This document shows positions 35,304 to 46,267 of a DNA stretch of 64,000 bases, piece after piece (positions within the stretch are counted from its first letter, which is position 1; every line of letters starts with the position of its first letter). Source of the DNA: Phoebastria nigripes (lineage: Eukaryota > Chordata > Aves > Procellariiformes > Diomedeidae); the NCBI GenBank assembly GCA_035582835.1, contig JAYKAV010003099.1:1636363-1700362 (forward strand), given 5' to 3'. The notes under the pieces were generated by a model that was not told the DNA's origin, did not search any database, and saw only the letters and a list, made by a program, of their open reading frames with translations. The translations under genes and the position numbers were made by a program.

Positions 35304-38300
35304 CTGTGAAGGCAAAACAGATGACAAGTCAGTTTCCTTTCTCACAATACATGCAGCACTTAAGCAATTTTTATTTTAGAAACAAAATTACTCAAAGAAC
35401 TTGAAGTGGAAAATATCTCTCTTTTCTCCAGAATGCATAAGAAATTTACACATAACATTGTATTTCTAAATCCAAGTCCAGTATTAATGAAGTTTAATGC
35501 TGTGTGGTAACAATGCACATTATTTACAACCGTATTAACAATTAGCTCCACGTAAGAGTAATTAAACACAGTTCAGTCCTGTACAAATGTTAAAATCTCA
35601 GACTGCTAAAGCACCAATGGTATTATACTATTACATTTCCCCAAATTTGTTTTAAGCAGAAGTATGCATCATAGACAAGACGCAGCAGCAGACAGCCTAC
35701 AGTAGAACCTGCAACCTACGGCAAGCTCAATTTAATTATAAAGAGTTGAAATTATTATCCAACGCTAATTCTGTTAAAGACGGTCTTCAGCTCTATTGCA
35801 CTGTTGCTCAATGTGAATGGACCTTTTTACAGGTAAGATGAGAAGCAAGCATCTCAAGAAAGAATTCATCAGAAGTTATTCCCCTCTACAGAACACAGTC
35901 CATTTTTGTTTTAATAAAGAAAACATTGTGTAGGACAGTAGTGTTATTTTGAGAAAGGCAACTGGGTTTTCATCACAAATATTCTCTCTTCTAGATGAAT
36001 GCTGCATAATGGTAAAACTGCATTTAAGAATATAAAAGACAAACAACTCCCCCCACCTGTTAATTAATCAATGTTCTCGCTTTAACACTAGTGGGACTTT
36101 GGCACAGTATCAGAGTTATAGCTATATTTCAGGGTTGAAAGAACAGGCACAGAAGTATTCCAACTCTGCCAGCAAGAACTCCAAACAATACCAGTTAGGA
36201 ATTTGGTACACAGGAAGTTCAGTAAATTAATCAGGAACATGTATTTTTCAATTTTATCACCCCTTAACAACCTGGGGAGGAGGGAAGCTGACAAAAGTAG
36301 AGTTCTTCTTCAGTACTTGTCCAGTTCAGCTCAGTGAAGCTTTAGCAACACGTGATAGTCTTGTTTTCTAACAGCACACAACAAATATGGTTTATATCAT
36401 GTAGAATGAAGCACCCACGACAATTGTTTCATACCAGATGCACTTCTGTTTATAGAAGACAGACAAAAGCTGTACAATTTTTAGTGGGTGGTTTTTTGTT
36501 TTGTTTTGTTTTTTTTTTAAGATTCAGCATCTTGTCAGAAAGAGTAATAAAATGGGAAGCCAGAAAAGTCAGATGTTTGTAATCAAGCAAAAATTTCAAT
36601 AGCTATAGAGAAGTTCAAATGCAAAACACTTCCAGTTTCTGGTTAAGAAAAATGCATATTGAGCGAACACTGCGTACCTACATGTATTTCATAAAGATTT
36701 ATAACTAAAAAATTCCAATAAAAAGCATACTGACCGGTACCACAGCATGATCTATACAGACTTTATTGAACATCAGTACAACTTACCCTAGGGAAAAAAA
36801 TCTCTTGTACTCATCACTGCAGAATCCAACAGTCCTATGTACAATTCAGGTCCCTCTTTCAGAGGTCCTGAAGTACCAGACAACAGAGAGAGAGTCTCTC
36901 AATTTCTCTTCCATATTCATATATTTCATAGCCATATCTTAAGTTAAGACTTTGTAAATTTGTTTAAATTTGTGCTTTGTTAAAATGGGAAAGAAGACCA
37001 GAAAGTGACTTCAACAGAAAAGCATTACATAGAAAGCTTCATTAGTTTAATGCATTACTTGCATTTGTCTTCAACATTCTTTTTAAAACACAGCTGCCTG
37101 TTGAATTCCTATCAAGGAATACTTCCATAAAGGTTTTAGCACTTTGCAGTCTTTTCTCCTATTACGATACCGAGGTGAAGGTTTTCCAGCTGGCCACGCT
37201 TACTGCCAAGCAGGAAACCCTGCCTAAACACCCACCTCAGTTTCCACATGCTTAAGAAACCCCAGGCTGTTCTGGACATCTCCATTTATTTTTCATCATG
37301 TTCTTTACTGTATTAACCTAACTGCAAAAACTCCTCTCTCCCCTCCAAAAAAACTAGTGTTTTTATGCAACATACTGCGAAGTGGGGAGGGGAAAAAAGC
37401 TAATTAAAACATCTGCCAAGACAGTTACCTCCTGGAAAGCACTAACTTAACTGAACAAAATGTTGATATCTACCTAACAGTTCTGTTCTTAATAGAAAAA
37501 TTGTTTCTGAAATACAATTGAGCACAAAAGCCAACTGTTTTTACAACTTAAATACCCACTTCCAAATTTCTAATGTGGACTTCACTCCTTACAGTGTCTT
37601 ATCAGATGCACACAAAGAAAAAAATCCTAATACTCTACCACCTTTTTGTAACAACCAGTACCAGTAATTGGCTAATTAAAATAAGTGTAGAGTTCTACTT
37701 TAAAGCGCTGGCTTGCCATTCCTATAACAAGATCTCTAATGTTGCATTACAGAAGTTCAATACGAGGGTATCAGATTCCTTACAGAAGGAAAGTTAATAT
37801 TAACAGACTGCACACAGTAGTAAAAGCATGCAAGATTTGAAGAATTAAGTCCAAATAAAATGAACGTGCCCATGTCGGGTAATTTAAACAGAAGATACCA
37901 ACTCGGTGATACTGACCCTCCCTGCCCCCAATCCAGTATTAACAGAAATGCCAATTTTAAGAAATTTATAAATGAGAAATAACTACGTAAGTTAAGAGCA
38001 ATCCATCTCTGCTTTATCTAGTTTGGAAATTCTTAACTTTCAGCAGGTTTATTAATAGATAATGCAGAGCAGCCTGCTAAACATTAGTCACCAGAAAAAA
38101 CAATTGCAGAAGGTGTTTCCAGACATGCCAAGAAAATGTTACCAAAGAGGAAAAAAAAGATTAAAACCACCCTCTAGACAAGGCCATCAATAAATTTCAC
38201 CTGACGAGCTCTATAGCCATGATTAGTTTAAACTCCTCTGTGAAAATTTATCTGCATGAAGGAATAATTTATTTGGGGGGAATTAATTTAATCCTATCTC

Positions 38301-39515
38301 CAGGGGACATAAACTAAATAAATTACTCTTAAACAAGAATAAGTATGCCCACAAAGCAGGTTACAGAGTACTAATATTAATTCTCATGTTTGCCTATATA
38401 TATACACACACACACGTGTTTGCACACACATGTGCATGTACCAAACAATAAATAACATGTTCACATACACAGATTCCTAACAACGAGAACAAAGTGAATA
38501 AAAAAACCCCGCTGCAATCCCACAGACAAGAATAGCTGGAAAATGAGATTTGCAGCTTTAAAATCAGTATCTGGGACACTAGTTTTTCAGATTTTTTTTT
38601 TCTATGTAGACAGCTGCACATCTGCACACATGTGGATGACACTCAGACTGAATACATTTACATCTTTAGTACTGCTGATCGCTTCCTACCGGCTTTCTCA
38701 TAGTTACAAATGTTATTCAGCGAAAAGAGCCCTTTGGGAATCAAAAGCACAGAGCTTAATATGATTCATAGACAGCACCAGCATAAAACATTCCCATTTG
38801 TTTTGTAAAGGAGACTGACTACCAGTCCATCACACCAGCAGGTCCTGAACACTTTCAGGCAACTGTACTACTGAGTCAGCACCAGTTGCTACTCCAATAA
38901 AGCACAGACTATGACACTTGACAAGTGGAAAAAACAACCCTGAGCTGCGAGAAGTACTGTGTCTCGTCAAAGGAAATACATGATAACGAATGTCAGGCGA
39001 TACTTTTGACCGCAGGANCTCTTTTTCTCTCCCCCGCCCCATGAAATATTACTCGGAACGGCTGCAGTGTGTGCGCCTGTCCCACCGTGGCACTCGGAGC
39101 CACCCAGAACAACCCAAACCCTGCAGGAAAGACGCCTCGGCAGTCCAGCCCCGCTGACTGCGGCAGTGCTTCACCGCTTCGCCCCTCCTTGCGGCATCAC
39201 AACCTGCCCCAACCGGGACCAGGGGCCGAGTCCCGGGACCGCCAGCGACCCGCCGCCTCCCTGCGCTGCGACAGGCGGCCCCGGCTGCCACCGCCCTGAG
39301 GCCCACCCGCGCTGAGGCACGGCGGCGCCGGGCAGCTCCAGCCGGACAGAGGGGGCACCGGCCGCCGCCAGCCCCCGGGGACCGCACCTCAGGCCCTGCG
39401 CTCCTCACGCAGCCCGCCCGGGATCCCCAGCCCTCCGGCTGTCCCCGGGCCCGGCGCGCCCCTTCCCTCAGCCGCCCCTGGCGCTGCGGCAGCGCCCGGC
39501 CCGGCCCCGCGGTAC
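35304..39515 (-). other. SEC16A: SEC16A intron 1
   Basis: About 4.2 kb between the noncoding first exon and the giant exon. AT-rich, with a T/G-rich low-complexity tract near 36.49-36.52 kb and a CA/TG tract near 38.39-38.44 kb. No exon-like conserved peptide was recognised. Confidence 0.7.
38394..38440. repeat. TA/CA simple repeat
   Basis: TATATATACACACACACACG then CACACATGTGCATG in SEC16A intron 1. Confidence 0.85.
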
Positions 39516-39545
39516 CTGGCAGCCCCCCCCGCCGACAGAGGCCCC

Positions 39546-39602
39546 TCAGCAGCGGGCGCCGCCCCCCCTCACGGCCGCAGCACCGGCCCCCTCCGCCGCC
39601 AT
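39546..39602 (-). other. Upstream ORF in SEC16A exon 1
   Basis: ATG in AAGATGG context followed by 17 codons (Ala/Gly/Arg-rich) and TGA before the exon 1 donor. If transcription starts upstream of it, it would be a uORF wholly inside exon 1. Whether the cap site includes it is unknown. Confidence 0.4.
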
Positions 39603-39606
39603 CTTG
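39595..39606 (-). promoter_or_regulatory. SEC16A: YY1-type CAAGATGGCGGC initiator element
   Basis: Perfect AAGATGGCGGC, the YY1 core common at start sites of TATA-less housekeeping promoters. It sits in the CpG island upstream of the SEC16A exon 1 donor. Confidence 0.6.
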
Positions 39607-40359
39607 GAACATCCGGCTCGGAGTTCCGCCGCCGTCGACGTGTCACGCCGCGTCGCGCGATGACGCCACGACGCGTGCAGAGGCCAGCACTGCGCGCGCT
39701 TGTTTGTGTTTCTCTCCCACCGGCTCCCCCCGCCCTTCCGCGTTCCTTTAAAGGGAAAAGGGGGAAGGCAGAAGTGTCGGAGGGTAAAAAAAAAAAAACC
39801 ACTAAGGGCGGAAGCGGCCTCGACAGCGCCCGTCTCGCAGCGCCGCGGCCTGGCGCAGGCGTAGTGCGGCTGCGGGCTGGGGCGTCGCCGGTTCGAGTCC
39901 CGGCTGGGGCGGCTGCGGGCGCGCCCGGTCCCTGCGCCTCCCTGGGTCGGGTCGGCGCTCCCGGCTGCGCGCTCGGCGGGGCCTGGGCTGCGGGCGTGCC
40001 GAGTGGGGTCCTTCTCCCCGCAGGGGAGCCGCGTTGCCAAGCCCGTGTCCGCCACGGCCCTCGCTCCCACCGGTCGGGGTTTGGCGGAGCGCGGCCCCGT
40101 GGGGGCCCCGCTCTCCTCAGGCAGCCGCCGGGCACAGCGTCCGCCGGGACTTCCGAGCCCTCGGGTTTCCCGGGGTGGGTGCAGTGGCGAAGGCGGCCGC
40201 CAGGGCGGGACAGAGGACCGCCGGCCCCGGCCCCGGCCCCGGCAGGCCTGCGCGGCGGCCTGCAGCCTGAGCCCGTTTCTGTCAGGGCGGGAGCTGAAGG
40301 CAGAGGGGCCGGGGGGGGGGACGAGGGGAAGCAGGGCGGCTCAGGAGACTGCCCCGGGT

Positions 40360-43300
40360 CGCTGAAGCTGAGAACGAGAAAAACTGTTTTGTTGGAGGAC
40401 GAGACAAATGTAAGAAACTGTTACTTGCTGCAAAGCGAGGTCCCTGTCCCGCAGGTCCATGGGGGCTTAATTTGCGAAGGGACGTTAATCGTGCGAACGC
40501 TGGCGTACAAGTGTCCAAAAGCTGCAGCGTAGCAGATGCCTCGGTTCAGCCCTGCTGCCCACAGCTATCCCTGGGATGCATTAACTTAAAGGCCTGTAAA
40601 AGCACTTCTCCAAAGAAGCATACGTTTGCATGTTTGGTTTTTTTTAAGACAAGATCATAGCATGATATCAAACAGTTATGTGCAAATCTAAAGATTTTAC
40701 TTCACTCTGCTCTGTGTTGAGGGTCTATTTCACACAAACACGAAGCTTTTAAGGGGGGAGTCCCTGTTCAGGGATGTGTCTCATTTACAGGCGGTGGCCA
40801 CTGTGCCGATACTGTCACACTCTGCACCCAACAACAAGCCTTGGAGAGGAAAATACAAACGACGTAAACATCTTAATCAAGGGTCACTATCAGCACAAGA
40901 GCTGTTTCTGCACACTTGATCATTAAAGCAGGGTAATATCCTCAAAGCCCAGTCCAAGCAGGGGAAGCAGGACTTTGATGCTGGTGTGGGAACCAGAGGC
41001 AGCGCTGTGATTTTTAAAGTGCCTTTCATCTCCCTCTTTTGTAGGAACATGCTTATAAACCAGCTTGTCAAATACAATTTCCCTACACAAGCATGAATTG
41101 CAGATAAAGCCCTGGTCCTCCCTTGATATTTCCCCCAACAGGTGTAACCTGAGGAAACATGATTTTAATTGGCCTGATTGGCTTTTTAAAAATACATATG
41201 TATTCTGTAAATACCATCAACAGCTTACATCTGTATCTATAGCTATATATTTACATTACATACCTAACCCTCNTCTTACACACCTATACACATACATACA
41301 CAATGCAAACACTAATGATGGGCTCTCACCTTTGCTGTTCTGATAAGTGCGTGATTATAAAGAATTGTCACATTAAGACATTCAATCCCTTTTTATCCTG
41401 AAGCTTTCTGACTGATTTGCTGTACTCGGCAAATGCAGCCACTTCTGGACTTGAGAGGGACCCGTTACAAATAAAAAGGCTTGCTGGCGGGAAGAGGGCN
41501 GCGCGTGTCCTTCTCTCCTGCTTCATCAGCTTACCTTACCTGTGGTACAACACAAATGATACTGACCTTTTCCCATTAAATTCTGATAATTTATTCAGCC
41601 TTCAGGTTGCAGGCAACCATAAACACAGCCCTGCCCCAGGAGCTCGCTATTAAAAGGATCGTTCTCTGAGTTTAGAAACAGGGAAAATGGCTAAAGGAGA
41701 GTTCCTCTTATGAGTATCGGTATTCTGTATCAGGTTAGCCAACTCGGACAGGCTGAGCTTTATTTATTTACTCATTTAGTTGCTGTGATTATTTAAACTA
41801 CCCCAGCCACATTAGCCTGAGTGTAATTCGAGAGAGGCTACACCTTAAATTTGGCTCCTTTTGTACATTCTTAAGGGGGTGATTTGAGCTGCAGTAACAG
41901 TTCGGCAATCAGGGTTCAAGCAGCTGTTAGCAACTTTCTGAGCAAACACCAATAGCCTGGAGGTAAAAGCAATACAGAGTAGCAACTTCTAAATGTCCAA
42001 TCTAATTGAGCAGGAATAATGAAAACAAAGAATAAAAAAACCCAAGCCCTCCAGCATGTAAACAAATAGTTCAGATGCACCAATTCCTCATAGCATCAAC
42101 ATACTTGCCATCAGAATAGCTGGGTGCTAATCTTGTTTTACGCAAACACTTCTGAACCCTTCCCTTGGCATGGGATATAATTTTAGTGCTTCTCAGCCTT
42201 TTTCACCTGGAATGCTAAAACGACTGTGTTTGCTGTGACCCATTCGTTCCTCGGCATCTTCTGTTGACATAAGAGCTTGAAATTCAGCTCCCAGCATCTT
42301 TACCAACATGAGGCAAAGACGAGCTTGTGGTTGGGCGACATGGGTTGGTTGGAGGGCATTGGGGGAAGGCAAATACTTCTGAGGATAAAGCGTTGGTGGG
42401 AAAGCCCCAAGTGTGGAGGGAGGGTTTGAAACTGGGGCCGTTTCTCATTTCTCATTTAACTTCGCCTCAGTCCCAGCTGGGGATCTGTGACCCCACGATC
42501 ATCTCATGTACCCACTCAGGAAAGCAGGAACGAGGGATTGGCAGGAGTTTGTGGGTCACCAGGCGCCTTCATAAATGTAAGAGTCATTGGGGCCTAAACG
42601 CTTGAAAACTGAACTGTGTATCCTTACTCCTCTACTGCTTAGAAAAACTTTTCTGACTTCTGGTTTGAATTGCCTTGTGGCCAATTTATTAGTATCTATT
42701 CATGTGCCAATGCAGTCCTTTTTGTTTTGCCTCTTTCCCTGGTATTTAGTCCCCTCTTTCCTTGTTCTGTCCCTCTGACCCATCCTCATGGAAAATTACG
42801 TGCTTTGCAGCCCCTCACTTCTTAAATGAGCCACATGTGTTTAGTTGCCTTTTGCAATGTGGTGGTGTTTTGCACATCCTCATAACCCCTTTTTTTTAAT
42901 CCATTCTAGGCCAAATTCCCACCTTGACCATGAGNGACCGGAGTGTTGCACACTAGACCAGATAGGAGAGAGTCTTACTAATGCCTCACGCTGGCATGAG
43001 CATCTCCCAGTCTCACGGGCAGCATGGAGGCATGCCGTGCTTGCAGCCAGCCATGGGCACGAGCGCTGGGACGTGCACGTGTGGGAGAAGCCTGGAAGGA
43101 TGGGCTGCGTGGGAACATGGCTGGATGTTCCCAGACGCGATTCATGGACAGCACATGTGCGAATCGTGGTGAAGGCAGACACACTTCATCTAGTGTATCC
43201 CAGATGGGATGCAGTGAGACGCAACTGGGGGAAGAGCACGTCTCAGGAAGCCCATCTCCAGGGTTTCCCTTGGGGTAACGAGATCCTCACTGGTGAACCA

Positions 43301-44460
43301 CATTTTGCAGGGGGAAGAGGGATTTGTCCTCAGTTAAAATAACCCTTTCCACAGAGTTTGCAGGGAGTGCACACCAGCACGTCGCCTCCCTGACCTCTGA
43401 AGGTGCTGCATTTCACTGCTGCTGGCTGGCGCATAAAATGCCACTGGTGCAGCACCAGCTTCTGACCGGTTGTACAGCAAATGTCTGGTGGCCCCGAATC
43501 TGTCTGGGGCTGGATACCGGGTACATGTACACACATGCCCACTCCCTCCCCGGCTGCGGAGTGGAAAATACCAGCATTCCAGGAGTTACCAGGCTTATCT
43601 GATTTGGGAGGAGGTCCACGGCTCGGCTATTTATATCCAGTTACTTGGGGACTTTGCAGCTGCATTTGGACTAGAGAGTCCCTGTGGGGAAGAGAAAGAA
43701 TTAAATTAAATTACCTTAAAAATCTTGAGTGCAGCAAGGACAGCAAACATTTCTGCGCAGCGTTTTGTGCCCGGCGTGGCATTAGTGAAACTTTCCCTCG
43801 GATGCTGCTGCCCCTCGGCGGTGTCGTCAGATGGCTTCCCAGCTCCTATCTGTGCAAGCCACCACATCTGAGAGCCCAGCCACATGCTCAGCACTGTGTG
43901 TGAAGTAGGAAGCACTATACATAACTCTTAACATCACTCGTAGAGGGCTCTGTTTCCATAGGCACTATGTAGTTAAAAGCACGTGGCCATTTTTCACCCT
44001 TGGCCGTCTCATCAGCCAGAGAACGCTCCTAAAAAATGATCAGAAAGCAAAGTTTTAAAGTGACAGAATACAGTACTTTGAACATGCTTGAGTGACGTTC
44101 TTTAAAACAACTTTTCAATGTTTCCCCTTTTAGATCCTGACCTAATGGCAGAGGCCTGAGAGGACATCAGAGCGCCCACAGCACAGGTAAAGGGCTACCT
44201 GGGCAGAGCCCCTCCTGCCTTGCTCAAACCAGACCTCTCAAGTCAGTGAGAGTTTTGCACAAATTAAGGAGAAAGTTTCATTGTCCAAAGCCCTGCTCTG
44301 AGCTTTAACACAGAGAACAAGACGTTAGGAAAAGTGCCGGTACTTTGTGCCGAGAGGCAGCCCTGCAGTATCGAAAGACAGCAGGTATCAAGCCCAGATT
44401 TCAACCAATCTGTAACAAAAACACTAAGTTCCAGTTTTAGTAAAATCTAGATGCCCAGAA
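40360..44460. other. Intergenic interval between SEC16A and NOTCH1
   Basis: About 4 kb without a recognisable gene. Between 42.85 and 43.92 kb several open frames of 80-165 codons overlap on both strands, but none resembles a family I know and they lack mutual consistency. A noncoding RNA could be here, as in human, but nothing in the sequence shows it. Confidence 0.6.
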
Positions 44461-44466
44461 GCATCA

Positions 44467-44472
44467 TTTATT
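44467..44472 (-). terminator. NOTCH1: Candidate poly(A) signal of NOTCH1 (most distal)
   Basis: AATAAA on the minus strand about 1.8 kb past the stop. Nearer AATAAA hexamers at 44709-44714 and 44536-44541 are equally plausible; the sequence alone does not choose. Confidence 0.4.
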
Positions 44473-45209
44473 GCAAATCAGTTAACCAAAAAAAATACAT
44501 CATTTTTGCAAACTACAACTTTGCATGTAGATAACTTTATTACAGAAGATATCTTTTCTTAAACTACACTCTAGTTTATAAAACATAGGAAGATTCAACA
44601 CCACGTGATGTTTTTATCACTCTCATTAGGCATGTCACAATAACAATGGTCTGAAATGTTAACTAAGATGAGTGCTCAGCACGGCGCTGTGCCTTGAGAA
44701 ATATCCATTTTATTTGGTGTTCTAATAAAAAGGAACGAGGAAAAGGAACCCTTTTCTTAGGTTTTCTTGATTAACTGCTCTCTATTTGCCTGTCCCATAC
44801 ACATATCTAGTCTTAGGGTGTCTGCTTGCCTTTGCACCCGAGTGAGTGATATTCCAACACCTCTATAAGGTGATATATTTATGATATATTTAAGACTTGC
44901 TCATTTAGATTTTTGAAACAAAATCCACCTTTTCTTAAAAAAAACATATTTACAAACATTAAATCTGCCACAGGCTTATACTATATTTTACATGATACAC
45001 AGAAAGAGTGTACATCAATATAAAAAAAGATGCATCACTCCAGACTAACAAGAACAAAATGTTAACGTTTCACAGCACAGACTCGGCTGTGCTGTCCTTC
45101 GCCCTCCTGTTTAGCCAGTCCAGCATCCCACCAAAACNGGCAGCGCTTTCCACTGAGCACCCAGCAATCGCGCTGCCAGAGGAGCTGGATACGGGCGAGC
45201 ACTTGGTGG

Positions 45210-45217
45210 TGGCAGTG
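45210..45217 (-). promoter_or_regulatory. NOTCH1: miR-34/449 8-mer seed match
   Basis: CACTGCCA on the transcript strand, complementary to the miR-34 seed with the A opposite position 1; the pairing extends one base (ACACTGCCA). Human NOTCH1 is an established miR-34a target. Confidence 0.55.
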
Positions 45218-46068
45218 TTATAATGCTTTGTAATCTCACTCAGGTTGTCTGCATTAACAGACACACCTTCTTTTAAAATAGGCAGGCCATCCTTAAAATA
45301 AGGATGTGGTTTACAAGTTTATATTGGCATTTATTTCTTAAACAGTTACTCAAATGCAAACACGAAAACAAAAAACAGTAAAGATATTCAAAGTAAAATT
45401 AAGTCTCNGTTGTGTATAAACTCCACAGTTACGGGTTTGGTATATACTCCATAGTTATGGGCTTGCTCTCTTAAAAGTTTGGCAAATACACTTCTTTTTG
45501 GTGGGGGACAGTATTCATGTTTTGTAGGGGTTTTTTTAGCTTAGAACCTGTTCTTACAGGCCTATAATCCTGATTTTTTTTTTTAGATCATAAAAATCAT
45601 TTAAATATATATTTTTTTTATACATAAAAACAAGAGAGAACAAAAATTTCTATTATCAAGGCAAATGTACAATTATATAATACTGAAATTTAAACAAAGA
45701 TTCATGACTGGTACCATAAAATGTCCTCTCAGATATAATAGCAAAGGAAACATTTTAAAGTACATTTCAAAAATCCATCCATACTTAATTTTTTTTTCCC
45801 CCTAAGGAGTGGCATTTTTAGTCAATTTTTCCTTCTCCTTTTCTTTCTCACCTCTCTTTCTGAGTTGAAAGAGAAAAAAATAAATTAATGGCATTTCAGA
45901 ATCACAAATCACTGCTTATAGCTTTACATAAACATTTCCTCTCAAATCAAACACAATGAACCCCCCCAAACAAAAGAGAACGTCCTATAAAAACCTAATT
46001 TTTTGATTTCTTGAAACACAACTGGTGTCCCACATTGAGTTCTTAACAATAGAACATATAAATAAAAA

Positions 46069-46075
46069 GGCAGTG
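46069..46075 (-). promoter_or_regulatory. NOTCH1: miR-34/449 7-mer seed match
   Basis: CACTGCC on the transcript strand, about 195 bases after the stop codon; no A at the last position. Second site in the same 3' UTR. Confidence 0.45.
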
Positions 46076-46267
46076 TTTTCATGTAAAATAAAAAGTACAT
46101 AAATAAATACTAAAAAAAAAAAAAGGAATTAATTTGTCTTTTTATTTTTTTAATAAAAACATATTTAAAAAGGATCCTTTAATAAAAGCATCCAATGTCC
46201 TTTTAAAAAAGATCTCCCTCAAGCTTCTAGCTCCCACTGAGCGCCAGCGTCTCTGAAACACCGTCTT

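Larger units (their letters stand above)
39516..39610 (-). other. SEC16A: SEC16A exon 1, noncoding (5' limit inferred)
   Basis: Donor GCCAG/GTACCG ends the exon at 39516. The upstream limit is a guess placed at the CAAGATGGCGGC element. The exon carries a short upstream open frame, so the coding start stays in exon 2 where the human-like N terminus begins. Confidence 0.55.
39020..40350. promoter_or_regulatory. SEC16A: CpG island of SEC16A promoter
   Basis: Dense CpG and GC over about 1.3 kb with abrupt AT-rich flanks. It covers SEC16A exon 1 and about 700 bases upstream, so a divergent transcript on the plus strand is possible. TGACGCCA and GACGTG motifs occur at about 39.63-39.67 kb. Confidence 0.8.
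44460..46267 (-). other. NOTCH1: NOTCH1 3' UTR (inferred extent)
   Basis: AT-rich, up to about 1.8 kb, similar in length to the human 3' UTR. It holds two miR-34 seed matches and T/A runs. The end is set by poly(A) hexamers at 44709-44714, 44536-44541 and 44467-44472. Confidence 0.6.

Noticed and set aside
39851..39900. tRNA-like A-box (TGGCGCAGGCG) and exact B-box GGTTCGAGTCC on the plus strand
   Set aside because: The flanking bases do not form an acceptor stem or a proper T-stem, and no anticodon arm can be drawn. Chance match in a GC-rich promoter is the simpler reading.
45008..45223. 71-codon plus-strand frame in the NOTCH1 3' UTR
   Set aside because: No homology, low complexity at its start, and antisense to a UTR. 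Considered chance.
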